Source of the DNA: Burhinus oedicnemus
Lineage: Eukaryota; Chordata; Aves; Charadriiformes; Burhinidae
Direction: 5' to 3'
Length of the DNA stretch: 64,000 nucleotides
NCBI GenBank assembly: GCA_008921705.1
Contig: VFFE01007128.1
Coordinates: 3,120,249 to 3,184,248, forward strand
In this document: piece after piece, positions 22,301-34,410 of the stretch
Layout: every line of letters begins with the position of its first letter
Position numbering within the stretch: the first letter of the stretch is position 1
Made by a program: the position numbers and the translations under genes
The notes under the pieces: model-generated
Databases searched by the model: none
What the model was told of the DNA's origin: nothing
What the model saw: only the letters and a program-made list of their open reading frames with translations

Positions 22301-25300
22301 AGACTGTTCCACTCTATTTGATCATACAGAAACCTTTTTAGTAGCAGGGGAAAAGCAGGCAGCTTTTTTTGGACTGTGGGAACACTTTAGCAACTTAAAT
22401 GTTACCCAATAACTTGTCTCAAAAAACAACATCCAAGGGAACTTCTGGAATAATTTAGGACATGCAGAATGAACTTGTGTACTTTGGCATTGTCAAGGAT
22501 ATAGTTAATAACAGTACAGAATTCTTTATTCAATTCCTTCCCTGCCTTGTTTCTTACTGCATTTGCACTTCATTTTAAGCAAGCCTGCTCTTACAGTCCC
22601 AAAACCATACTTTTGATATCTCGGTGAAAAATGTTATTTATCAGACTTCTGAGGTTACTTTCTTTAGGTCCTTGTATTGCTTCTGAAGACTTTGAGTTGA
22701 AATACCACCTCAGCCTGATTGTTTATGTCATGAGACTTGTTGAAATAACACACAAAACTGTCCGGATGCCACAAGAAAATATCAACCGAGTTCAAGTTTT
22801 CTTTTCTGCCGCTGCTGTTACTCCTAGTACAGCAATTGCACTGCTGAGCTTTAAAATAAGAATGGAGCTTAGTGAACAGGGGTCTGCAAATATGGATGTC
22901 TTTTCAAAGTACCTTGTTCGGTGACTGAATTAAATCTACGAATCGTAAGCCTCTAAACTTTTCATAAAGGCTGCTGAAGGAAACGTAAGCATATGCAAAG
23001 CAAATGCATTTTACTAGGAATTTGTGATCATACAGGCTAACCATGTAATTATGAGTCATTAAAGAAATTAATAGAATCTGAAAACTATCTATTAGAGATA
23101 CCAAAGGTAATTAAAAACAAAAAACCCTGAAACTTTTCCTCTGCAACTGCTATTGTTGAATCATAGGAAAATGATAAATTATTTTCATTTTTAGAACAAT
23201 AATAAGCTTTTAAAATATCTGAATTGTGATGGTCAGGTCCAGAACTTTCAGCAAGGCCCGTTACCTGCTGCTGATGCAGAGTCTGAACGTGTTAGTGCTA
23301 AATGTTGGAGCTCTGCCTACAAAAAAGATGCCAAATTTTAAGTAATCTTTGAAGCCCAGTGATGAAGCTGATATTGCTTTGGATAAAACTAACCTTTATA
23401 AGAAAATAGTAATAGTTAGACTCTAAAATGAGTAGGTTCTGCCAAATGAGTTACTTGTGTGTTGGATGCATGTATTTCAGCATTTATCATTATTTTAGAT
23501 GAAGCAAACTAAGACGACAAAGGTGAAAGAAGCCCTTTAATTATGATATATTGACATGTATATTTATCTTAGAAAAACTTTAAAAATACAAACTCATCTA
23601 AATGAAGATCAGGGAAATGAACGGAACTGTCAACAGCAATCTGTAATTTGCTAGTGTGAGATCCAAGTACAGAAGCTACTTTCATGCACCGTAACAACAA
23701 ACGTCAGAAAGCAGGCCACACTTTCAACACTGCAAAGTGAATGAAAAATAATTCATCCTGAGGATGCAATACCCTTCTCTCTTCTCCCCCCCGTATTTTG
23801 CTAGATTAGCAGTTCAAATGGAAACATGCTTTTGGTGGATTAAAGACCACTGGAGATAGTACAGGAATCCAGAATTTATGCTACAAGCTTTTTATCCTTT
23901 TTATCCCTTACATATTTTTGTCTCTACATATAATAAACCACGCAATAACTCTTTAACCTGTAGAACATCAAAACCCTTTGGGCTCCACCGTGTGCAGTTA
24001 ACTGGGGTTGACTTAATCTGGTAACATTTCTGTCCTTTTTAAATGGTTGCGTTTTCTTTGTCATTCCCAGTTAAAGCTAGATTTTTGTACCTCTAAGAGG
24101 ATTTGAAACAGGTTATGTCTGTTTCATGTCACATTATAACGAGTCGTCCTTTATCCTGATTACTAAATTACACATTCAAATAATACAGAGACAAAATTTT
24201 AATAGCCTATAACATTTATATTTACTTGCATTTATTCCATTGTTAAAAAAAATGAAAAGATATTAATTATATAAATGAAGTATCAGTGAAACAGAAGAGT
24301 ATTCACTGTATTTAAATATTTAATTACACTATCTAGGACAGTGAATTCATTAAGCTGTGTATTATGGCATACATAATATTCTAAAACTAGAATTCCATTT
24401 CATAAACCTTAAAAAATTCTTGGCTAATATAATTTTTAATTGGCGAGTATGATCAAATAGGTCAACCTGAAGAAAACCTAGACTTAAATGTCTTGTTTTA
24501 GCCATGATATTGGTATAGACCATTAACTGTTAATTTCTTGTTGGGATTACGAAGTATTGAGAACAGCTTCCTCAGGTTTATTTACTGTCTGTCTACTGAG
24601 CAAGTAAGGTTTTTTTCCTTGATTGTTCCTTCAGGAAGTCAGGAGCCTCTTCTAATTTGTATTTCCCAAATTCCGTCCTGTTTTAGTAACCTGTTTGTTG
24701 CATTGGAGTGTTTATGCAAATCCTAAAACAAGTATCTGTCCTGTTCATGATCTTTTTGCCTTTGCTTTCAAGTCTTAGGGAATTTGAGCTTCACTTGCAT
24801 GAATAGTATTAAAGGAAAAGTTAAGATGAAATGTTTGTGTAATCACTGAAGATGAATTCCAAATTACATACCCAGTTATAAAAACTGTGGTTGTGCTGAG
24901 TAATTTGATTCAAACAGCACAGTGTAATTTGCAAATATTACAAATGGCTACGGAGTTCTTACTAAGCAGTGGATGACAAACATGTTATCACCAATATGGA
25001 TACAGTTCTATTCCATGAATTGACATCTCATGTCTAAGCTTTGATGCCTAGTTTACGAATAACTGCTGTATGAACCGTCAGAGAATAGAAGGCTATAAAA
25101 TCTGAATTCCGTCTTATTTCCAGTGTTGTTACCAATATCTTCTAAAGAGAGGAAAACATTGCCATCTGTTGTCAGTAAGGAGATTCAGAGTCTTTGTAGG
25201 GCCTGTCAAAGCCCCACTTGATAGCAAGCTGGGCATTGAGAAGGAATTTACATTCCTGGAGAGAGACCCGAAATGCACCTTGTTGAAAAACTTGTGTCTT

Positions 25301-26263
25301 CAAGGTGTTCAAAGCACCCTTATGTTATCTTTTAACAAATTTTCCTAACAGAATGTATTGTCCATTGACCTCATGGTAAGAAATCAGTTGTTTTCTTTGG
25401 AAAAGGAGACCAACAGGAGGAAGAGAAGAGATATTTTTTTATACAAATAAGTACCAGAAAGAACAAGCCAATTCTGTTTTCCTACAGCTATGTTGTATCT
25501 GGTACCAGTAGGAATCTCAGAATAAATTTAAGTAAATTTATATAAGTTACTTAGAAACTAAGTAAGTTTAGTTCTGTTTGAACTGTTTTTAGAATGTACT
25601 ACTTTACTATAATGCTGCAGTGGAAAAAGTATGATTAATTCTTGTTAATTCAAAGTATGCTAGGATATTATCTTTCTATTCTTCTTATAGAATTCAATAA
25701 CTGACATACTCGTATTGTAGGGTGAAATGTTTGATTTTAAAATTTGAGGTGCACCATGAGAGGAAAATATTTCAATAAAAGGCTGACCAATTTTGAGGTG
25801 ATACATGACAGTCCATTATGCACATGGAAGCTGAAATCCAAACTGTAAAACATCTTGATTTGCACCAGTCTGTCTTAACAGGTCCAGAAATATCTTCAGT
25901 GTAGGCAAACTGATAATTGCTTAGGTGAAACATAGGTTGTCATTTCATAAGAACAATTTTAATACAATTTATTATGGTTAATGATTATGTCTATTATTCC
26001 AGATTACTGATAAAATTATCAATATCAAAATCATTATGATTTGCACTTTCTACCCTATTTGATCACTAGGCTGAGTCACTCTTTATCTGAATAGGCATAC
26101 GAGTGCCTCTGGTCTAAAGTTTATTTTCCAAGGGTATCTCTATGGCTGAGTGTATATAGAAGTATATAAGCAAGTAAGAGAGCACCTAATACAGTTGTTG
26201 GTGTGTGTTGAAAACTAGCTATCCATTTTCAGTCACTGAATGACCTGAATCTGCACCTACTTT

Positions 26264-26386
26264 CCTCTATACTGGTAGAATTGCATAGTACCCTGCAGTT
26301 GCAGTGTCTTGTTTCCCTATCCAGCAGTTTCTGGGAATCAGGACACCGCAACTGCAGGATACTGTGCAATTCTGCTGGGATAGGAG
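26264..26386 (+). other. Long imperfect foldback: candidate pre-miRNA/hpRNA or MITE relic
   Basis: Arm 26277-26317 pairs with arm 26333-26373 across a 15-nt loop (26318-26332). Of 41 positions I count 36 Watson-Crick pairs, 2 G-U pairs and 3 mismatches with no bulges. The stem continues outward (26264-26276 with 26374-26386) with 7 Watson-Crick, 4 G-U and 2 mismatched positions, giving 54 positions in all. Pairing stops beyond that. The size and single small loop resemble a long microRNA precursor; the stem is somewhat longer than the usual 30-35 bp. It could also be a miniature inverted-repeat element or a local inverted duplication. I do not recognise a known mature microRNA. Short open frames across it are shadows. 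Confidence 0.6.
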
Positions 26387-28043
26387 TTCCAGAGAACTCA
26401 AAGAGGATATTTCTGAAAACTCATGGCTACCCCTCTGTTTGTTTAGGGCACTTTCTGAACTTCATATTTGCTCATTGCTCAGTGATGGACGTATTTTGAA
26501 AAGCCATCTGAACCATCTGTAGGAGAGGAGCAGAGTAGAAAGTCAGACACTGACAGTGGTGGTGTAATTTTTGCTACAGCATTGATCCTGCTCAGTTTCA
26601 TCCTTGTCAGGGAAGTGCAAAATCTCTGAGCAACAGCTCTGAGATTAACTCCCTTGCCAATGGCAAGTCGTTATTAAGTGTGCAGAGTCCCACTGCAGCA
26701 GCGTTGCTGTCCTATTTTTGCCATTGGGATCATTCAGTTCCCTTTGCAGCTTGCAAATGTTGAAAACTCTCTTTGGAGGTCTCTTTCTTCCATCCAATTT
26801 TTAGAAATAATCCTTCAGAGATCTCTTTTTATCTAGATTTCCTCTGTCCTTCAGATCAGCATTGCATTCAAAAAAGTATTCCCTTTTCTGGACCTCAGGT
26901 TTGTCAAGATTTCCTCTGCCTGTGAGTACAGATAGCCATGATGGAAAGCACAATGAGGGGTGTATATCCATCACATCACTTGAACTGAGAAAATTATAAG
27001 ATCTCAGTGACTTTTATGCTGTGGGAGGAAAAAATAATATATTTTTTTTTAAAAGGCTTGTTCTTGCAAATTCTATAATCTGAAGTGTAGTTTTTCATGC
27101 TGGACCTGCACTGATACTGGAAATCTGTCAAAGAGAATGCTAAAGGAATTGGATGACCTAGAATTAATCTCTGTTAAAGCCAGATTGGGCCAGATGGTAG
27201 TCAAAATGCCAAAGTTGTTTGGATAGCACTGTGCTGTGTGTATGTGCATTGTACTTGAATTATCTGTTGGATATGGATTGTGGTGGATGAGGTTGGCAGT
27301 ATAAATACATCTCTCGTATGACTGTAACAGGGTGGTAAAAAGTGACCATATCCTATAGGGAATGCATATTAATATGTAATTGTTTTCATGTGGAATTCCA
27401 TTAGCCTCAGATTATCATTCTTGCTTTGTAGATATCATTTTGATTAGATAGAAGATTGATTTTGCATGGAATACTTCCTGGCTCCTAGTAAAGTTATGCT
27501 CCAAGTGCTGTCGTCTGACGTTTCAGGGAAAGTAGCATTCAGTTTTCCCATACTAATTGCAATGTCACACTCAAATGCTTAGATAAAATATAGCCTTCAG
27601 ATGAGATATTTTCTGAGTGTCATCACAGTATCTTCATGTGTGGAGTAGAAAGGAATAGCCTTTCATTTTCTTCCATGTTGGCTAAAAGTAGTATATATGA
27701 GCCATAGAAGAACAAAATTTTATTTGCTTTACAAAGGAACAAACATAAACTTGTGCAGGGTTAATTGTAAATCAAAGCCATAGGAACATACATGCATTGT
27801 ACCTCATTCTTCTTCAAAATCACCGTATGACTTCACTGGGAACTGGGCATAAGAAGGTAGCAGCCGTATCAGTAATCCCAGCTTTCCAACCTCAAATTGT
27901 GTTACTTTATAGCAGGTTTTGGAAGATAATTTTGAACTCCTTTTTTTTCCTCATTATTGTTTTATAATGAGTATATTTCTGTTTTCAGAATGAGTCAGAT
28001 TATTTTTTCATAGTCTCTGAATTATGTCTCACCTAATCAACAG

Positions 28044-28069
28044 AACTGACAAACAAAACTGACAAACAG
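28044..28069. repeat. Tandem duplication, two 13-bp units
   Basis: AACTGACAAACAA (28044-28056) is followed by AACTGACAAACAG (28057-28069), differing at the last base. Confidence 0.9.
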
Positions 28070-28627
28070 AATGCAGGAAGTCAAATTCAGGATAATCAAA
28101 TAAATAAATAACTAAACAGAAAAATAAATTTTTGGTCTGAATTAGGACAGGTTGTATCCTCACATCGGACCTTACTAGCTAAAAGACCACATTTTATATT
28201 CATATGTGTGCTAACAAAAGCAGAGATTAAGTAAGGTTGCAGATAGATGAGGCTTTTACTGACTCTACAAAAATTCAGTAGATCAGAGCTCCTTTAGTTC
28301 TCTCCTATTTCTGTTTTAAAGTTTCGGTGTCTCTGAAAATTTGCTGAGACATGGAACTAGAGGAAAGAATTCACATTTTTGGAGAAGCAGAGAATCTGAG
28401 TAAGTCTGAAAGTTACTCTTGAGTATGACTAGGGGATAACCACTGAGCATGAAGATTGAGAGCCTTTGCATGGTTAAAAAAATTCTGTTTCTATAATGAA
28501 TACATACTTTAATGTCCCTCCAGATGTTTGTCTTCATGTGGGATAAGGTGTGTAATCCCAATTCTACCCTCTTAGTCTTGTCTACAGCCTTTCAGTCGTG
28601 ACTTCTGCGCAGTGACAAAACAGGGCA

Positions 28628-28679
28628 GATACCAGATGGATAATACCATCCAGATTATGGATATCAGATGTGTAATACC
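28628..28679. repeat. Two 20-bp near-repeats with 32-bp period
   Basis: GATACCAGATGGATAATACC (28628-28647) and GATATCAGATGTGTAATACC (28660-28679) match at 17 of 20 positions, pointing to an old local duplication. Confidence 0.75.
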
Positions 28680-31600
28680 TCTATTCTGCTATTGAATAAA
28701 GTTGCCATTGGAGATGTAAATCTGCTTTTAAAAGCAATCAGTTTACAAAAACAGCCAGCAGCTTGGAAATCTTCTGCAAAAGATCCTGACTACTAAACCG
28801 GAATGATGTAATGGTCTCTATTGCTTACAAGAGCTCTCACAACAGAAAAAACTAGAAAAATCAATACCCTTTTTCAGTGTAGTAAAAGCTTGAAATATTT
28901 CACTTCAGTGAACAGTGGTAGATTTTTATTTAAACAAAGCAAGTGATTTCTCGTGCCAGGACTAAACAAGTCTTTTATGTTTGTTTGTTTTTATTCCACA
29001 AAAAAGATTAAAAACCCTGAGCTGGATAGTTTAATGCAGATGCGAGTGGTAGAAAGGAGCCACAAGCCTGGGTTAATGTTGTGTATGAGTCCAGATTAGG
29101 TTTCACAGCTTCCAAGTGGCTGAATAAAGGGTAGACTCACAGGTAAAGAATAATAATAATAAAATGGAGATGAATAACATAATGACTCTTAGTAAGGTTG
29201 TAAATGTAAATCGTACCTTACAAATGCTGCAGTGCATGACAGCACGGTTCTACAGACTTAATGTGTATCAGCCAGGAGAGGATGTTGCAACTGGAAAGGC
29301 GGATGAAAACGCAGGTGATCAAGAATTGGTTTGGCATTTATTTAGCTTTAATTTATTCATTATGGTTCAATTCCTTCTTCTATTTTTATTCTTACTTATT
29401 AAAAAGCAGCTTTAAAAGTAAGCTCTTAAACAAAGCACTTGTTTTCCCAGTAAGATTTCTGCTATGGACTACACACGTTCATATTGTACATATCAATTTT
29501 ATCCACTCATAATTGAACTCTACCAAAGTGTGTGCACTTGCGGACTTGTGAGGCCAGAAGGGTTGTCATTTTATTGTTTAAGGGAAAAGAAAGGAAGAGA
29601 TAAGAGACCTACAGCCCTCTGCAGTGTGAAATTTGCCATTTAAAAAAAAAAAAAAAAAGGAGTCTTTTTCTACTTTGTCTCCCTGTCACCCAACCAAGCA
29701 CCTGTATGTTCATAATAATATGCGTATTTTTCTTAGGCAGCGAGAAGTGATGAGTCACTGCAAAGTTACTTCTTGAGAGAGGGAGCTAACAATGCTGCTG
29801 GCAGTCTGCTTGCCAGGACAGGAGTTGATATGCGATAAGGCTATGCTCTAATTACTGAAGTGTCATGCTCTGCTAAAGCATTTGCTGAATCCTTCTCTCC
29901 AGCCCCTTCTCTCACCTACCCAAGGATGTGTAATTTGAAGGAGGTTAAGAGCTAACAGTCTCTGCGTAGTCTGTAACAGGAAATGTTCAATAGACAATAG
30001 GGAAACTCAGTTGAAGAGGTTTTAGAAATAGTCCAAGTTCTTCACTGAAACACGCTGTATAACAGGTTCACCTTGGACTTAGTGAAGGGAAAGCTTTCCA
30101 TCCTTATTCTTATGCATTTCTACTCTAAGCTGACACAGAAAGTTTGAGAATGAGCGCTCAGCCAGTCGCTGTAGCTGTACCGCTCTGCCGCAACTCTGCA
30201 TCTGCGTCTGCAGCTGAACAGGACACACCGCTTTGTCTTTCCATGTGTCACCTTTTGTCTGGCTCAGATGGCCACGGTGTGCACGTATATAATAACGATT
30301 TTCTGTTAGCCATTGACTTTGGGTTTGTCGGTGAATGTCCCCCTATTTGGGTCATTCTGTTCTCAGGGCTGTGGTCTGCAGTTCTGACATTTACTGCATG
30401 GAGCAAGTAATTAGAAAGTCTGGAGGAATATCTGGGTAGGGAGGAAATATGACATTGCAATCTGAAAAGACTAAAAAATGTCAACTTTCATCTGTGATGA
30501 AAGAAAATGTGCCAGAGCCGCCTTCAGAAATCTTGGAAGTTCTGAAGGCTGTGGCCAATGTGTACAGGAGGATGTTAGAAAGAAATTCAGAGATTAGGAT
30601 CAGTAAACTTGGAGAACTGAAATGGCTTAAGAGGAAAATAATAGCTGAAAATGTTCAAAAAAGGACAATAAAATTTAGCCAGTGAATTTCAAACCGTCCC
30701 TGACCACTTGTATTCTCTCATTGGACATCTTTTTGTGAAGCAGGTTTGAAGGTCAAATCTATAGTGATAATGTATCTGATGCAAGAGGCAAAGCACTGTG
30801 ATGCTTGCTTGTTTATTGGTAAGGAAAGCTTGTACATATAAACTGAAGCCTCTTAATTTATTCAGAAGTCATTGGTCTACTTAAGTGACAGAGTTTTAAT
30901 GTCTTGTAAATGCAACGCTGTAGATGAAAATATTGGGCATACATGCCAAATGGTATAAAAATAGGAGATAGATTTTTTCAGTGCGGTTGCAATATTGATG
31001 TAGGATTAAGGGAACAGGAGTACAGTATTAATTTACCGAGCACAGCTATAGATGAAAAGAGTGTTTCATAGGCACCTTCATGTGAAAAAGACACGTTTAT
31101 TTTCAGCATTGAGGAAGCTTTCTGCCCCCAGGGAATAAGGGAGATGCGTATTTCATTATACTAGTAGTAAAAGTAAAGATTCCAGCAATGTTAGAGCAAA
31201 ACACAGGGCCGTAGCGGAGGCACTTTTATTGTTGTTTTTTTTTTTTTTTTAAAGGTATTTTAATTAACTCAGCATTATGAAGTAGCGTGACTGCCACCAG
31301 GTGGATGGGCCAGACAAACCTCACAGGAAAGTCCGTACCCACTGGTGGAGTTTGTGTATTAGAAGGAGAGTCGGGAATGGCTGGAAAGTACAAAGTATAC
31401 TGGCAAAAAAGCTGCGATGCACTAAGTGACTTAGCTTAAGAGACACCACTCCTCTGCAGAGCTCACAGTCTAAACAGATAAGACAGACTTTCCATTTGGG
31501 AGGAGTATTTGTTACTCCCACTTCACGTGTAAGGAGCTGAAGCAGAGCGCAACTGTGTTTGGGACATGATTAAACACCAAAATCAGTGAACTCTCTCCAT

Positions 31601-32529
31601 TGCTCTGTTTCTTCCTTGGTACTATATGGCAGATGAAAACCAGCATTCAGATATCCCAGCTAGAGAAGTGAGATACAGAATTAATTTGCAAAAGACTTGG
31701 TATAACTCTGATGGCTTGGACAAGTTATAGAAATGGATGCTGATCTGGAAGACAGTTATGCAAATACTTAAAAAATTTTCCTGGTTTGAGATAGAAAAGA
31801 ACCAGTTTTCTTTTCAGTAATTTTACTTTTCAGTTAAGTCTCTTCTAACTAAATGTACTGTCTGAAATTAATGGCATATTTTTCAGAGATGCATTTTTAA
31901 TTGCTTTACTCTGGCATCAGGTAAGTTGTGAATTTGTACAACTCACAAAAGACAGCTAAGTCATTATTTTAAAATTGAAGGCACTATATCCAACATGCTA
32001 TCCCAGAGCTTTGACCATGTGGTTATCTTGTTTTTCTTCTGTAAAAAATCAAGTATTTGAATATATTCGCTTATATTAAATCCAAGAAACTGCAAATTTT
32101 TCTTGTATAAATTACATGATTTATTTATTTATTTCATATTACTTCAAATACCTGTTATTTGAACTGAAAACATGGCTATGTTTTTATAAAAGGTTTTCTA
32201 TAGTGTTTAAATGATACAAATCATGATAATTCAGTGATCCTGTTATTCATAGTGAAGTCCAAAATTATTTTCAATACGATGTTCATTAGAATATTACAAA
32301 AGCAGGGAAAACACGCTTTCAAAACCAAACTTTTATTGGAGAATCTGCATCAACGTTAGGCATTTAAATAAATGTCCTTATTTGCCTGCAGGTCAGTTAT
32401 TTTGACTTGCAATGTATGGAAGTTTGATGATTTTTTGTGAGGACTAGTTAAGTGAAAAGCAAATATCCAAAATCGCATGAGGTGCTTTTTTGTAATAGGA
32501 CAGTTTTTCTGTAATCCAAGACAGTACTC

Positions 32530-32559
32530 TTTTTTTTTTTTTTTTTTTTTTTCCCCCCC
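32530..32559. repeat. T23-C7 homopolymer junction
   Basis: Twenty-three T are followed directly by seven C. It could be the antisense poly-A of an old retroinsertion, but no retrocopy is recognisable to its right. Confidence 0.9.
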
Positions 32560-32879
32560 AGCCAAAATAGAAAATCTATCCCACATTCTGTGGATGGAAT
32601 ATTAAACACAGTGTGAGAATGTATCACATACGTGAGAACGACGACCACCGCGGGTAGATGATTCTCTACCACTTCTGAAATGTCACAAAGCAATTAATCA
32701 GGCCCAGCTATGAGGAAATGTGTTTTGGCATATACTGAAATAAACAGGAGTAGGAGCTAAATATTAAATACATTTAATGAAATGGTTTTCCTTCTCTTTT
32801 ATGCATGAAATTTCTCCCCAGTACTTTAAGAGCTAGGTTTGAAGCTTCAGTATTTTTAGTTTATTGCTCACTGTACCAT

Positions 32880-33005
32880 CTATTCTCTTTAAATTTGGCC
32901 AAGTTGTTTAATCCCTCAGGGGTTGTGAAGATGAATTAATTAGCACTGGTTAAGCAGGTTGAGATATCAGCATAAAAGGCACTGTAAAACTGAAGTTATA
33001 CATAT
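32880..33005 (+). mobile_element. Probable ancient amniote SINE tail (MIR/L2-type)
   Basis: In order the sequence shows GGCCAAGTTGTTTAATCCCT, GGTTGTGAAGATGAATTAAT, AGCACTGGTTAAGCAGGTTG, AGATATCAGC, AAAAGGCACTGTAAAA. This follows the layout of old MIR/L2-type 3' regions in amniotes (TTGTGAAG...TTAATTA...GTAAAGCACTTTGAGATCC...GAAAGGCGCTATA). It is strongly diverged, with no coding content. Family assignment is from memory of the consensus layout, not an alignment. Confidence 0.45.
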
Positions 33006-34391
33006 TACTGTAAAATTACATAGGCTGTAAGGTGAAACTTTTATTGGACAGTATATTGCCCCATGAACTTTTCCTTTTAGCTGTCACTAAGGAGTTGTTT
33101 TCAGTAGGTCGTTATACACCAACATGTGTGAGCTCTGAGGAAAGCATAAAAGCACATCTTTGCAATTCAAATGAAGAGTAACCTATTTATAATTTCATTA
33201 TTATTTTATTACTGTATGACTTCTGCAATTTGTAAATGTCAAATGCAAAAAAGAGTGCTTCAATTTAACCTTCCCTGTCATAAAATAAAAGCTTTATTTC
33301 CATTGTCTTTAAGGAAGTACTAAATGTCTCAAAGTAAAATATATTACACTTAGCTCAATAGATTATCATTTTGATGTGAGTGGGGATGGGGAAGGATGGA
33401 ATTTTTCTTTTAAAGCTTATTTCATACACACAGGACATACAAGCACCCCGTATTTCCAACTGAGCTTAACCAAACATCCAATAGTCTTAATCTCCATCTG
33501 TTTCATTTTCTCCTGCTCTCTTTTGAAAGTAGGCAATTCATGCAACATAGACTGTATAAAGCCCAAGAGAAGGAAAACAGATTTCTGTATCTCAACCTGT
33601 TATGTACCTCCCATTATCGCTATTTTTGGGGGGGGGGTTTTGTGTATCATTAAAATCAATTGAAAAAAAATGGGGGAGCTTTTCCCATAGAGCCATTGCC
33701 AATGCCAGGAAGAAACGTTATAATAATGGAGAGAGTGCTTATTATGCTGACAATATTGTGAATATACCTTTTTCTAAATTTGTGTGCATTTAATCCAAAC
33801 ATAAAATAAAAATTAAGGGATGTAAAATGTGCTTAATTTGCTATTGTGAGGCAGTTCTTGTATCCTATTCTAGATTTAGAGGTCAGCAATTTCTCTTTGA
33901 TTTTAGCAGCCAATGGAGGAGAGCCTCTGGTGATCTTGCGTCTCAACTCATGCTAGTCTCAAGTATCTTGTTGACTCAATCTAGTTATGTGAAGGTTTAC
34001 CTGAACACAGATTATTTCAGGGAAAATAATAAAATGTCATCGATGTACTTTTCATTATCATGGACTGATCAATTTTTGCAATATTAATATTAAGTTTTGT
34101 TCTGCCCTGCTTCCTTATATGCAGGGACTGTCTTAAAGTGAAATAATAGTTTAAAACTGAAATGCATTATTTACTTGTCTTTTTATGATTACCTTCACTT
34201 TTCCTAAAAATACTTTTTTCTGGATTACTGGAAATCATCATACCTTTTTGAAAGGTGATCAAGAAAAATAATATGTAGCTATCATAAAAGGAAATAATTA
34301 CAGGAGATAATTACTAGGCAAATACCCAGTTTCAGATGTTTTCTCTTTTTTCACGGAACATGTCTGGGAAACTTCATGGAAGTAATTGATC

Positions 34392-34410
34392 ATGTTCACT
34401 TTGTGAACAT
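34392..34410. other. Perfect 8-bp inverted repeat, 3-bp spacer
   Basis: ATGTTCAC, spacer TTT, then GTGAACAT. The halves resemble nuclear-receptor or steroid-receptor half-sites, arranged as GTTCAC-N3-GTGAAC. Confidence 0.85.

Larger units (their letters stand above)
16716..26263. other. Unique noncoding DNA, no gene seen
   Basis: AT-rich sequence with only short chance frames. Notable small structures are a 20-bp perfect palindrome (18052-18071), a 14/15-bp tandem duplication (22272-22300), an 8-bp perfect stem with an AAA loop (25547-25565) and an AT-rich homeobox-site-rich stretch at about 24140-24440. No repeat family is recognised. Confidence 0.6.
26387..32879. other. Unique noncoding DNA with simple runs and a CpG cluster
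   Basis: No exon is recognised. It contains an A17 run (29642-29658), a T16 run (31235-31250), a T23C7 run (32530-32559), two small duplications (28044-28069 and 28628-28679), a local CpG cluster at about 30146-30345 and a CTCF-like word at 31294-31307. The 78-codon frame at 30449-30685 is lysine-rich, ends beside an AATAAA and is unrecognised. Confidence 0.55.

Noticed and set aside
29642..29658. A17 run as the tail of a processed pseudogene
   Set aside because: The upstream sequence shows no coding similarity and no target duplication was found.
30449..30685. 78-codon frame with a basic, helix-like C-terminal half beside AATAAA
   Set aside because: Unrecognised, no upstream exon or splice acceptor that convinces; AATAAA is common in AT-rich DNA.
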